Origin: Flavobacterium sp.
GTDB lineage: Bacteria; Bacteroidota; Bacteroidia; Flavobacteriales; Flavobacteriaceae
DNA: 64,000 nt
Direction of reading: 5' to 3'
Assembly: GCF_017744675.1 (NCBI RefSeq)
Contig: NZ_JAGIAV010000002.1
Location: 434,001-498,000, forward strand
The number at the start of each line of letters is the position of its first letter. Within the stretch, counting starts at the first letter, position 1. A program made the position numbers and the translations under genes. Shown piece after piece: positions 9,139 to 17,944 of the stretch. The notes below the pieces were generated by a model that had not been told where the DNA came from, ran no database searches, and saw only the letters and a program-made list of their open reading frames with translations.

Positions 9139-9888
9139 TTATAAGATAAGAACTCCAGATTTTCTATATTCCTCTAGCTTTTCATCTTCAGGATCCAGTT
9201 CGGTTACAATGGTATCCAATTGTGTAAGATCACAAACGCCATGTGGCATTTTGGTATTTAATTTATTAGAAGCAAACATCGAAACTACTCTGTCAGAAGC
9301 TTCTATCATTGCTTTTTTGACAATAGAAATTTCATACCCGACTTCCGTAAGCCCTTGTTTTATATTAATGCTGCTGGCACCAATAAAGCAGATATCGGCT
9401 TTAATTTTAGATACCACTTGAATTACGTCCATACCAATTGTTACCATTGCGTTTTTCTGCATTTTTCCGCCAATAAAAATCAAATCGATATTGGGATGCT
9501 GAGACAATTGCATGGCGATCGGCAAACTGTACGTATATATAGTAGCTTTCAAATTAGCAGGAATTAACTTGGCAAAAACCAAATTGGTACTTCCTCCACT
9601 CATTATAATAACTTGATCGTCATGAAGTAAGGACAATGCTTTTGTGGCAATTTTCTTTTTTTGATCTTCTGCAGCTATAGGAATGTCAAAAACATTTGCA
9701 GGTTTCTCTTTAACTTGAACAGCACCGCCGTATACTTTCTCTAATAGCTTTTTACTATCCAATTCGTTCAAATCTCTCCTTATAGTATCTTCCGACAAAT
9801 CGAGAGCCAAAGCTAAATCTGTTGTAACAACTTTTTGGTCTTCAATAAGCTTAGTCATTATGTATTTATGTCTTTCGGCTTTCAGCAT
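9139..9888 (-). CDS. DeoR-family transcriptional regulator
   Basis: The N-terminal HTH_DeoR domain (LKAERHKYIMTKL, then SEDTIRRDLNELDSK as recognition helix) is followed by a DeoRC sugar-phosphate sensor domain (about 70-240) with MSGGSTNLVFAKL and FIGGKM. I take ATG 9888 as start (249 residues). The longer reading frame begins at GTG 9915, but a good -7 element covers 9915-9922, and family members normally begin just before LKAERH. Members bind sugar phosphates; here GlcNAc-6P or MurNAc-6P would suit the divergent MurNAc genes (inference). It stands exactly between the D-lactate oxidase and the susC operon, both preceded by the same 20-bp box. Confidence 0.9.
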   Translation of the reverse strand: MLKAERHKYIMTKLIEDQKVVTTDLALALDLSEDTIRRDLNELDSKKLLEKVYGGAVQVKEKPANVFDIPIAAEDQKKKIATKALSLLHDDQVIIMSGGSTNLVFAKLIPANLKATIYTYSLPIAMQLSQHPNIDLIFIGGKMQKNAMVTIGMDVIQVVSKIKADICFIGASSINIKQGLTEVGYEISIVKKAMIEASDRVVSMFASNKLNTKMPHGVCDLTQLDTIVTELDPEDEKLEEYRKSGVLIL

Positions 9889-9914
9889 GTTTTTATAAAA
9901 GTTAAAGTTCATCA

Positions 9915-9922
9915 CAAATATA
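9915..9922 (-). promoter_or_regulatory. Likely -7 element (TATATTTG) of the deoR-type gene
   Basis: A TAnnTTTG match on the minus strand, 27 bp before ATG 9888. It overlaps the upstream GTG candidate, so a transcript from here can only use the downstream start. The -33 region is not recognisable. Confidence 0.5.
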
Positions 9923-10023
9923 TCAAATATTTCAATTTATACTAGAAAAGAGCGTTAAAACTGCAAAAACATGCATTTTGTAAATTTTAAAGATAAATCA
10001 AATAAATATTTTGAGGCAAATTC

Positions 10024-10078
10024 TGCATTATTTTGCGTTTTTTAAATTATTTTTCGAAAAAAAATCCAAAATAATGCA
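10024..10078. promoter_or_regulatory. Operator-like inverted repeat, including copy 2 of the 20-bp box
   Basis: TGCATTATTTTG (10024-10035) and CAAAATAATGCA (10067-10078) are perfect 12-bp inverted copies whose centres lie 43 bp apart, close to four helical turns. The left arm is part of the 20-bp box CATTATTTTGCGTTTTTTAA (10026-10045) that also occurs at 9061. The right arm ends 19 bp before the susC -7 element, so it covers the -33 position. TGCATTTTG at 9972-9980 is a possible further half-site near the divergent promoter. Confidence 0.6.
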
Positions 10079-10097
10079 TTTATATGCAATAAATAAA

Positions 10098-10105
10098 TAT
10101 ATTTG
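10098..10105 (+). promoter_or_regulatory. -7 element (TATATTTG) of the susC operon
   Basis: A perfect TAnnTTTG, 32 bp before the susC ATG at 10138, giving a 5' leader of roughly 25 nt. There is no -33 TTTG; the operator arm 10067-10078 takes its place. Confidence 0.6.
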
Positions 10106-10137
10106 CTCAACAACAACCATAAAAAACCAGATTAATC

Positions 10138-13100
10138 ATGAAAAAGTTACTCTTTATTTCAGTGTTGGTTTTGTGCATTCAAACAGCATTTGGACAAGCA
10201 AAAACAGTTACTGGAACAGTAAAAAGCAAATCAGACGGAATTCCAATTCCTGGGGTCAGTGTCGTTATTCAAGGAACCAAAAATGGTACGACAACTGACT
10301 TTGATGGAAACTACAGCATTTCTGTAGCAGAGGGACGAACTCTAAGCTTTAGTTATATGGGCTATGAAACTCAATTAATTAAAGTAGAAAGCCAGCAGAA
10401 AATAAATGTTGGACTTGTAGAAAGTACTTCGAAACTAGACGAAGTAGTTGTTGTAGGTTTTGCTTCTCAGAAAAAAACGAACCTAACAGGAGCTGTTGCA
10501 AGCATTGATGTTAATAAAACAATCGGCAGTCGACCTTTAACTGATGTTAGTAAAGCTTTACAAGGTACTACACCAGGTGTTAATATCAATTTCAACTCAG
10601 GAAATATCAACCGTGCCGCAAAAATCAACATTCGTGGAGCGGGTACTGTTAATGGTTCTGATGATCCTTTAATATTAGTAGATGGTGTTCCGACAGACTT
10701 AGCATTGATCAATCCGAACGATATCGCAACGATGTCTGTACTTAAAGATGCCGCTTCTGCATCTATTTATGGTGCACGTGCTGCTTTTGGTGTTGTTTTG
10801 ATTACTACAAAAGGAGGAAAAACAGGAGAAGGGAAAGTGAGATTTTCTTATTCTGCCAATACTGCTTTCACAAATCCAATTTCTACACTTAAATTCTTAG
10901 ATCCAACAGAAGAGATTCCAGGATTAATTGCTGCTGGAACAAGAACTGATGGTTCAACACCAGAGATTTTTGGTCAAAACTACAGTATATTATTAGACGG
11001 AATTAAAAATTGGAAAGCAAAATACGCAAACAACCGTACTAGTAATGAAATGGTTTATGGAGAAGATTGGGAAATAAAAAACGGTACACCTTATTTCTAC
11101 AGAGTTTGGGATGCTAACAAAGAACTGTATGCAAGCAATGCATTGCAAACAACACACAACATTTCTGCGCAAGGAAATTTAGGAAATAAAAGTTCATTCT
11201 TTGCTTCGTTCGGACTTACAAACCAAGATGGTATGTTGAGAGTAAATCAAGAAAAAAGACAAAGAATCAACATTAACTTAGGCTTTACTACCAAATTGGC
11301 AGATTGGCTTACAGGAGATTTCAAAGTAATGACTATTAATAGCCAATACGACCAGCCATTTAATTATTATGGAGGTTCTGGTACAGATGATACAGGATAT
11401 GGAGGTTATTTTGGATATGCTCTGCGTTGGGGTCAATATTTCCCGAATTTCGGAACGTACAGAGGTTACAATTTCCGTACAGCTGGAGGGTATTTGTCTA
11501 ATGCTTCTAGAAACGAAAACAATAAACGCAATGCTAGAGTAAGTGCTAAATTTACTGCAGACATTACTAAGGATTTAAATCTTATCACAGAAATAAGCAG
11601 TGTAAACGAATATTACAACAGAAAACAAAATGGAGGTAAATTCTTAGCTTGGGACAGCTGGTCTGCAATGCCTTATGATGCCACTACAATTCAGACTGCT
11701 ACTCCAGCAACTCTTGAGATAGGAAACGATTTTGTTGGACAATCAAAATCGGAGTCTACTACAAATGTGGTGAATATTTATGGTAACTATAAAAAACAAT
11801 TTGACAAACATAATTTCAAATTCTTGGCAGGTTTTAACTCAGAGTGGCAAAATTTCTCTCGTACTTACGCAAGAAGAAATACGCTTTTAGACAAAACTAA
11901 ACCAGAATTTAACCTTGCAGTTGGTGAGCAATTTGTTTCTGGAGCTGCAAACACAGATTTAAACCCAACGGTAACAGAATATTCGATTGCAGGTTTCTTT
12001 GGCCGAATCAACTATGACTACAACGGAATTTATTTAGTAGAGCTTAATGCTCGTTATGACGGTTCTTCAAGATTTCCAACCAACGAGCAATGGGGATTCT
12101 TCCCTTCTGCTTCTGTAGGTTACAAAATTGTGAATGAGAAATTTATGGAAGGAACTCGCGGTTGGTTAAACGATCTTAAATTGCGTGGTTCTATTGGATC
12201 AATCGGAAATCAAAACGTTGGAAACAATGCTTTCTTATCTATCATGAGCGCTAAAAATCCTTCTTGGGTAAATAGCGGTACTACTATTCCTCCTTCTACA
12301 AATTTACCAACTAACGTAGATCCTGCCTTAACTTGGGAAAAAGTAATGACTAAAGATGTGGGTATCGATGTTAAAATATTTAATATGCTTGGTGCTTCTT
12401 TCGACTGGTACCAACGTGATACAAAAGGAATGCTTGCTCCTGGTATAACACTTCCAGGTTCATTTGGTCAATCTTCTGCACAGACTAACTCAGGAAACAT
12501 GAGAACTAAAGGTTGGGAGCTTTCATTAAACTTTAATAAAGATTTGAGCGAGACTGCTTCTATTTTTGTGGATGTTGCTTTATCTGATTCAAAATCTGTT
12601 ATTACAAAATGGAACAACTCTTCTAAATTATTAGCTTTAGTAACGCCTGGCACAACTCCGTACTACGATGGATTCGAAATTGGACAAATCTGGGGATTAA
12701 CTAGTGACAGACTTCTTCAAGCTGATGACGTAATTACAAATAACGGAAAAACGGTAAATGGAGTTGACTACTCTAAAACAATGGGAGGTAACTTTAAATA
12801 CGGTGCAGGAGATGTTCACTATGTAGATATCGACGGTGACGGAGCTATTACTCGTGGAGCTGGAACTGCTGATGATCATGGAGATTTGAAAAAAATTGGT
12901 AACTCAACACCTCGTTACAGATATGGTATCACATTAGGTGGAAAATTCCGCGGATTTGATATTTCTACTTTCTTCCAAGGGGTTGGAAAACGTGATTACT
13001 GGGCTGCTTCAGATGCTGTATTGCCTTTCTTCCGTGCGCCTCAGCAAATGTACGCCAACCAAGCAGATTACTGGACTCCACAAAACACAGATGCTTACTG

Positions 13101-13425
13101 GCCAAATCCATACTATGGTAACGAAGCAAATACTTTTGGTTCTGGTACTAGCGGACAAAATAACTTTGTTACTTCTACAAGATATTTATTAGACATGTCT
13201 TATTTCCGTCTTAAAAACTTTACTATCGGATATAATTTGCCAGCTGCTATTGTGAAAAAAGCAGGATTAGAAAAAGTAAGATTATATACTTCTGGTGAAA
13301 ATATTGCGACTTGGGCAGACAAACGTCTTCCTGTTGATCCTGAAATTGACGAAACAGAAGTTTTCTGGGGAAGAGCTTATCCTTACACTAAAACTTGGTC
13401 AGTTGGTGTTGATATCGCTTTCTAA
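10138..13425 (+). CDS. SusC/RagA-type TonB-dependent outer-membrane transporter
   Basis: 1095 residues with a signal peptide (about 1-20, ending FGQA). A carboxypeptidase-regulatory-like domain (about 22-105, VTGTVKSKSDGIPIPGVSV) precedes the TonB plug (about 110-230, with SKALQGTTPGVNI, DDPLILVDGVP and SIYGARAAFGVVLITTKGG) and a long beta barrel ending in an aromatic residue (SVGVDIAF). It lacks an STN signalling domain, so it is not expected to signal to an anti-sigma factor. It forms an operon with SusD 25 bp downstream. With NamZ, MurQ and the symporter behind it, I infer import of peptidoglycan fragments or MurNAc-containing sugars across the outer membrane. Confidence 0.95.
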   Translation: MKKLLFISVLVLCIQTAFGQAKTVTGTVKSKSDGIPIPGVSVVIQGTKNGTTTDFDGNYSISVAEGRTLSFSYMGYETQLIKVESQQKINVGLVESTSKLDEVVVVGFASQKKTNLTGAVASIDVNKTIGSRPLTDVSKALQGTTPGVNINFNSGNINRAAKINIRGAGTVNGSDDPLILVDGVPTDLALINPNDIATMSVLKDAASASIYGARAAFGVVLITTKGGKTGEGKVRFSYSANTAFTNPISTLKFLDPTEEIPGLIAAGTRTDGSTPEIFGQNYSILLDGIKNWKAKYANNRTSNEMVYGEDWEIKNGTPYFYRVWDANKELYASNALQTTHNISAQGNLGNKSSFFASFGLTNQDGMLRVNQEKRQRININLGFTTKLADWLTGDFKVMTINSQYDQPFNYYGGSGTDDTGYGGYFGYALRWGQYFPNFGTYRGYNFRTAGGYLSNASRNENNKRNARVSAKFTADITKDLNLITEISSVNEYYNRKQNGGKFLAWDSWSAMPYDATTIQTATPATLEIGNDFVGQSKSESTTNVVNIYGNYKKQFDKHNFKFLAGFNSEWQNFSRTYARRNTLLDKTKPEFNLAVGEQFVSGAANTDLNPTVTEYSIAGFFGRINYDYNGIYLVELNARYDGSSRFPTNEQWGFFPSASVGYKIVNEKFMEGTRGWLNDLKLRGSIGSIGNQNVGNNAFLSIMSAKNPSWVNSGTTIPPSTNLPTNVDPALTWEKVMTKDVGIDVKIFNMLGASFDWYQRDTKGMLAPGITLPGSFGQSSAQTNSGNMRTKGWELSLNFNKDLSETASIFVDVALSDSKSVITKWNNSSKLLALVTPGTTPYYDGFEIGQIWGLTSDRLLQADDVITNNGKTVNGVDYSKTMGGNFKYGAGDVHYVDIDGDGAITRGAGTADDHGDLKKIGNSTPRYRYGITLGGKFRGFDISTFFQGVGKRDYWAASDAVLPFFRAPQQMYANQADYWTPQNTDAYWPNPYYGNEANTFGSGTSGQNNFVTSTRYLLDMSYFRLKNFTIGYNLPAAIVKKAGLEKVRLYTSGENIATWADKRLPVDPEIDETEVFWGRAYPYTKTWSVGVDIAF

Positions 13426-13450
13426 TCTCTAACTATTCAAAACTTATACA

Positions 13451-15184
13451 ATGAAAAAATACAATATAAAATCTAAGTTTCTGCTAATGTTTGCCACTGC
13501 TTTACTTGCAGGAAGTGCAGTTAGCTGTTCAGATTATCTTACAGACGATCCTGCAGATAAATTTACAAACGATAACTTTTGGCAGTCAGAAGACAACGTA
13601 AAAACCTTTTCATGGTTGAATTATGATACTTTTTATGGTTACGGAAATGGAACGACAATCGGACTTTCTTTTTTCTACTATCATGGAAGTGATTACAGAG
13701 TAGATGATAACTTGTCTGCCTTTACTTTTTATCAAATGCCAGTTACTGCGGCAACGACCAATATTTATTCTTGGAACGAATATTACACGCTTATCCGCCG
13801 TTGCAATTTGATGCTGGAAAAAATCCCGACAGTAAACATGTCGACAGAAAAAAAGAACCATTACATTGGAGTTGCTAAATTTTTTAGAGCTTATACGTAT
13901 TTCCGTTTAGTGCAAAAATTTGGCGATGTACCTTACACTGATAAGTATCTAGCTCAAGATGATGCAGCAGTTTATGCTCCTGCAAAACCAAGAGCAGAGA
14001 TTATGGACAAAGTAATTGCAGAACTTCAAGAAGCGGCAGATTTAATGCTGGTAAACGACGATAAAAACGTTACAGCAAATAAATATACAGCTTATGCAGC
14101 TTTAAGTAATGCCTGCCTCTATGAAGGAACTTACAGAAAATACCATTTAGGTCAAGACGGAAGTATTTATCTTAACAAAGCAAAAGCTGCTTCTTTGATG
14201 GTCATGAACAATCCGAGCTACAAATTAAATGCAGATTGGAAAGGACTTTACAACTCAGTTGAATTGCTTGGAAACTCAGAAGTGATATTGGCAAAACGTT
14301 ACTTAACCAACGTATTGATGCACTCTCTTCAAAACTATACCAATACGTCAACAATTCAGTATGGTTTAACAAAATGGGCCGCTGACAGTTATGTAACTAC
14401 AAACGGATTGCCAATTCAGCAAGCAGGAAACAGCCAATATACTGGTGATGATACTGCTGCTAAAACATTTGCTAACAGAGATCCACGCTTTGGAAAAACA
14501 GTTAATCCAGCAAACTACGGTTACAAAGGAAAACCTTTTGGTACAGCAGCTTTAGTTTCTATGTCTGGATATGTATTTGAATTGTATAACAACCCTGCTA
14601 CAACAGGTCCAGATGTAACTACTGGAGGACGTAATTACACAGATGCTCCATTGTTTACTTTAAGCGAAGTTTATCTAAATTATGCTGAAGCATGTGCAGA
14701 ATTAGGAAACGCAACCAACAGCGATCTTGATATGTCAATCAACAAAGTTCGTGCACGTGCTGGAATCGCCCCTTTAACTACTGACGGAATTAACGCTTCT
14801 GCAAATGGAGTACAAATTAATGACCCAAGAAGAACTTCGTCTTTAGAACAAATCTCGGGTATTGTGAGTCCATTAATATGGGAAGTTCGTCGTGAGCGTC
14901 AAATTGAATTCATGAGCTGGACCACTTTAAGACAAGCAGATATCTACCGTTGGAAAAAAGGAGATTATTTGGATACTAATAAAAATCCAGATGTAAACCT
15001 TGGTGCTAGAATTGGTTCGCCAGTTGGTTCTCAAACTGTAGTAGATGCAAACGGATACGTGAAAATTTATCCAGCAAGCACAAGAACATTTGAGCCAAAG
15101 CATTATTTAATGAACATTCCAACAAATGACATTGATTTATACAAAGCTCAAGGTGTAGAACTAAAACAAAATCCAGGCTGGTAA
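13451..15184 (+). CDS. SusD/RagB-type outer-membrane lipoprotein
   Basis: 577 residues with a lipoprotein signal ending SAVSC (Cys26 lipidated). The SusD-like N-terminal region (SDYLTDDPADKFTNDNFW, then YFRAYTYFRLVQKFGDVPY) and the RagB C-terminal region (ALFTLSEVYLNYAEACAELG, VRRERQIEFMSW) are intact. SusD proteins form the lid of the SusC barrel and capture substrate at the cell surface. The pair is followed by a terminator-like hairpin at 15227-15256, so the downstream MurNAc genes may be expressed at a lower level or from their own promoter. Confidence 0.95.
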   Translation: MKKYNIKSKFLLMFATALLAGSAVSCSDYLTDDPADKFTNDNFWQSEDNVKTFSWLNYDTFYGYGNGTTIGLSFFYYHGSDYRVDDNLSAFTFYQMPVTAATTNIYSWNEYYTLIRRCNLMLEKIPTVNMSTEKKNHYIGVAKFFRAYTYFRLVQKFGDVPYTDKYLAQDDAAVYAPAKPRAEIMDKVIAELQEAADLMLVNDDKNVTANKYTAYAALSNACLYEGTYRKYHLGQDGSIYLNKAKAASLMVMNNPSYKLNADWKGLYNSVELLGNSEVILAKRYLTNVLMHSLQNYTNTSTIQYGLTKWAADSYVTTNGLPIQQAGNSQYTGDDTAAKTFANRDPRFGKTVNPANYGYKGKPFGTAALVSMSGYVFELYNNPATTGPDVTTGGRNYTDAPLFTLSEVYLNYAEACAELGNATNSDLDMSINKVRARAGIAPLTTDGINASANGVQINDPRRTSSLEQISGIVSPLIWEVRRERQIEFMSWTTLRQADIYRWKKGDYLDTNKNPDVNLGARIGSPVGSQTVVDANGYVKIYPASTRTFEPKHYLMNIPTNDIDLYKAQGVELKQNPGW

Positions 15185-15226
15185 TCTCAGTACAAATAAG
15201 ATAAATTGCCCCACAATAATCTTAAA

Positions 15227-15256
15227 CTGCCTCTGAAATGAGAATTTTAGAGGCAG
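15227..15256 (+). terminator. Hairpin after susD
   Basis: CTGCCTCT and AGAGGCAG pair over 8 bp around a 14-nt loop, followed by TATTTTAAAATACTCTTTTTT. It lies 43 bp past the susD stop. Probably a (partial) terminator separating the transport pair from the catabolic genes. Confidence 0.6.
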
Positions 15257-15443
15257 TATTTTAAAATACTCTTTTTTAAAACACATTGTGACTGATAAAA
15301 AGATCAAATAAAATTACAACCTGATAAATTCAGGCTTTTACATCTTAGTTTTTAGATTCCCCAATCTACTTTAAACATTCATATACTCCGATAAAATCTT
15401 AATTTTATTAGTCCATTGTCTTTAACTAATAACTGTATTTAAA

Positions 15444-16646
15444 ATGATAAAATTTATAGCAAAAAGTACTTTTGTTGCAGCATTTCTATTTTGTGCCCCA
15501 ACCTATTCAGCAGAAAATCGATCAATTGAAGTCAATCATTCCGCAGATTTCAATTACGCTGTAATAAAAACCGGAGCCGACAATTACGAAAAATACCTTC
15601 CGCTTTTAAAAAATAAAAAAGTTGGAATTGTAACCAACCAAACTGGAATTTTAACCAACAAAACTCATGTGGTTGATTTTCTTTTGGAGAAAAAAATTGC
15701 GGTTCAGACTATTTTTGCCCCAGAACACGGATTTAGAGGAACAGCCGATGCAGGAGAACATGTTGTTGACGGAAAAGATCAAAAAACCGGTTTGCCCATC
15801 ATTTCGCTTTATGGCGACAACAAAAAACCAAAACCAGCACAGTTAGCTAGTCTAGACGTCATGATTTTTGACCTTCAGGATGTAGGTGCGAGATTCTATA
15901 CTTACATTTCTTCTTTACATTATGTAATGGAAGCCTGTGCAGAGAATAATATTCCGCTTATTGTTTTAGACCGACCAAATCCAAATGGTTCTATTGTAGA
16001 CGGACCTCTTTTAGAAAAAGAATTTACAAGTTTTGTCGGTATGCACCCTATTCCACTCCTTCACGGAATGACAATTGGTGAATATGCACAAATGGTAAAT
16101 GGAGAAAAATGGCTGAAAGACGGTATTCAATGCAAACTAACTGTAATTCCTTGTCTAGATTATAAAAGAACAATGCCTTATAGTTTATTGGTAAAACCTT
16201 CTCCAAATCTGCCTAACGATCAATCGATAAATTTATACGCCAGTTTATGCCTTTTTGAAGGAACCAATGTGAGCATGGGACGCGGAACCGAAAAACAATT
16301 CCAAATTTATGGTTCTCCGTATTTAGCCAACACCTCTTTCAGCTTTACTCCAAAACCTAACTTTGGTGCAAAAGATCCATTATACAACGGAAAAGAATGT
16401 TTTGGCGAAGACTTAACGGCTTATCCAAAACTAAAACAGCTAGAATTAAAATGGCTAATAAAAGCCTATCAAAACACGAGTGATAAGACTAAATTCTTCA
16501 ACGGATTTTTTACCAAACTCGCAGGAACAAAAAAATTACAACAGCAAATTGAAAGTGGCGTTTCTGAAAGTGAGATCAGGAAAACATGGCAGAAAGACCT
16601 TGAAGCTTTCAAAAAAATGCGAACAAAATATCTGATTTATAAATAA
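15444..16646 (+). CDS. namZ: NamZ-like exo-beta-N-acetylmuramidase (formerly DUF1343)
   Basis: 400 residues with a signal peptide (about 1-23). The DUF1343 core starts at GIVTNQTGIL and contains FAPEHGFRG (E94), MIFDLQDVGARFYTYISSLH, VLDRPNPNG and FEGTNVSMGRGT. The family founder, NamZ of Bacillus subtilis, removes single MurNAc residues from the non-reducing end of peptidoglycan fragments, and an active relative is known from Tannerella. Periplasmic location is expected. Placing it directly before murQ makes the assignment strong: released MurNAc would pass through the symporter at 17945 to MurQ. Length is usual for the family. I cannot assign catalytic residues with certainty. Confidence 0.88.
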   Translation: MIKFIAKSTFVAAFLFCAPTYSAENRSIEVNHSADFNYAVIKTGADNYEKYLPLLKNKKVGIVTNQTGILTNKTHVVDFLLEKKIAVQTIFAPEHGFRGTADAGEHVVDGKDQKTGLPIISLYGDNKKPKPAQLASLDVMIFDLQDVGARFYTYISSLHYVMEACAENNIPLIVLDRPNPNGSIVDGPLLEKEFTSFVGMHPIPLLHGMTIGEYAQMVNGEKWLKDGIQCKLTVIPCLDYKRTMPYSLLVKPSPNLPNDQSINLYASLCLFEGTNVSMGRGTEKQFQIYGSPYLANTSFSFTPKPNFGAKDPLYNGKECFGEDLTAYPKLKQLELKWLIKAYQNTSDKTKFFNGFFTKLAGTKKLQQQIESGVSESEIRKTWQKDLEAFKKMRTKYLIYK

Positions 16647-16680
16647 TATTTCTAATTCAATTCTCTTAGACTTAATTTTT

Positions 16681-16847
16681 TAAACAATAGAAACATAGAC
16701 TTTGATAGACTTACAATAAAAGCGTTTCATTAGCATAAACACACACATATATATTGCTAAGTACATGAATGTATTTCTCTTTGGTTTGTTTTTTAAAGAT
16801 TGGTTACCTTTTTAAACAAAAATCAAAACCTGTGTTTCTATGTTTTA
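16681..16847. repeat. Imperfect inverted-repeat element between namZ and murQ
   Basis: The 304-bp gap 16647-16950 contains no gene. TAAACAATAGAAACATAG (16681-16698) and GTGTTTCTATGTTTTA (16832-16847) are imperfect inverted copies (about 13 of 16), and GCGTTTCATTAG lies inside. The same ends and inner motif occur at 49088-49223, and one end at 25812-25830. Confidence 0.5.
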
Positions 16848-16950
16848 AAATTAAATTCTATTCTAGATAAAAACAGCAAACTATTAATGTAAAAATAGCG
16901 AAACCAGAAAGTCGAAAAATTTTGGTTTCAAAAATCAAAAAAAAAGAAAA

Positions 16951-17778
16951 ATGAAAAATAAAAATCCTGAAACTGAACAAGAATCTTTGTACAAAGACTT
17001 GGATCAAATGAGCGTGAAAGAACTTCTTACCAACATTAATACAGAAGACAAAAAAGTTCCGCATATTATAGAAGAACAGATTCCTAAAATAGAAAAACTG
17101 GTTAAGGCCATTGTAAAAAAAATGCAATTGGGCGGAAGACTTTTTTATATTGGAGCAGGAACTTCTGGACGAATCGGGATTTTAGACGCATCAGAATGCC
17201 CGCCTACTTTTGGCGTTTCGCATGATATGATTATTGGAATTATTGCCGGTGGAGACACAGCCATTAGAAAAGCAGTTGAAAATGCAGAAGACGATACAGA
17301 GCAAGCATGGAAAGATTTAGCCAAATTTGAAATTTCAAGCTTGGATATGATTATCGGAATCGCCGCTTCTGGAAACACGCCTTATGTTTTGGGTGCTCTT
17401 AAAAAAGCAAAAGAACACAATATCAAAACAGGAAGTATTTCTTGCATCAGCAACGGACTTATTGCGCAAGAAGCCGATTACCCTATCGAATTAATTGTAG
17501 GGCCAGAATTCTTAACCGGAAGCACAAGAATGAAAGCTGGAACGGCTCAAAAACTTACTTTGAACATGATTTCTACTTCGGTAATGATCAAATTGGGAAA
17601 AGTAAAAGGCAATAAAATGGTTGATATGCAATTGTCTAACGAAAAGTTGGTAAAACGCGCTATTAAAATGATCGTTGAAGAACTTGAAATCGAACATGAC
17701 GAAGCAGAAGAATTGCTACATAAACATAAAAGCGTTAGAGCTGTTTTACTGGCGCACAGTAAAAACCAAAAATTATAA
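16951..17778 (+). CDS. murQ: N-acetylmuramic acid 6-phosphate etherase
   Basis: 275 residues, cytoplasmic, one SIS domain. GAGTSGRIGILDASECPPTFGV (in part: GTSGRIGILDASECPPTF) is the family signature; the Glu of ASECPP and that of AVENAEDD correspond to the catalytic glutamates. GSTRMKAGTAQKLTLNMIST completes the active site. The enzyme cleaves the lactyl ether of MurNAc-6-phosphate to GlcNAc-6-phosphate and D-lactate. It is slightly shorter than E. coli MurQ (about 298), mostly at the N terminus. The products match two other genes in the window: D-lactate oxidase (5887) and NagA (36289). A kinase making MurNAc-6P is not seen in this window. Confidence 0.95.
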   Translation: MKNKNPETEQESLYKDLDQMSVKELLTNINTEDKKVPHIIEEQIPKIEKLVKAIVKKMQLGGRLFYIGAGTSGRIGILDASECPPTFGVSHDMIIGIIAGGDTAIRKAVENAEDDTEQAWKDLAKFEISSLDMIIGIAASGNTPYVLGALKKAKEHNIKTGSISCISNGLIAQEADYPIELIVGPEFLTGSTRMKAGTAQKLTLNMISTSVMIKLGKVKGNKMVDMQLSNEKLVKRAIKMIVEELEIEHDEAEELLHKHKSVRAVLLAHSKNQKL

Positions 17779-17857
17779 ATCTCGCTATCAAAATCTTTTT
17801 ATAGATTTATACAAATTCAAAAGCTGAATAAATTCATTTTTTGGAGTTTTTAACACC

Positions 17858-17885
17858 GACCTGATAGATTAAAATCCGTCAGGTC
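17858..17885. repeat. Hairpin GACCTGA / TCAGGTC between murQ and the symporter gene
   Basis: GACCTGA (17858-17864) and TCAGGTC (17879-17885) are perfect 7-bp arms. It resembles the CCTAACAGG hairpin at 4912 in style. It may be a weak terminator or processing site; no U-tract follows directly. Confidence 0.45.
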
Positions 17886-17944
17886 AATTAAAAAATCTTG
17901 ATGTGAATTATTTATAAAAAACCAAAAAACTACCAAATTATAAA

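Noticed and set aside
10011..10298. 95-residue frame starting before susC on the plus strand
   Set aside because: Overlaps the operator and promoter and runs out of frame into susC; no coding features.
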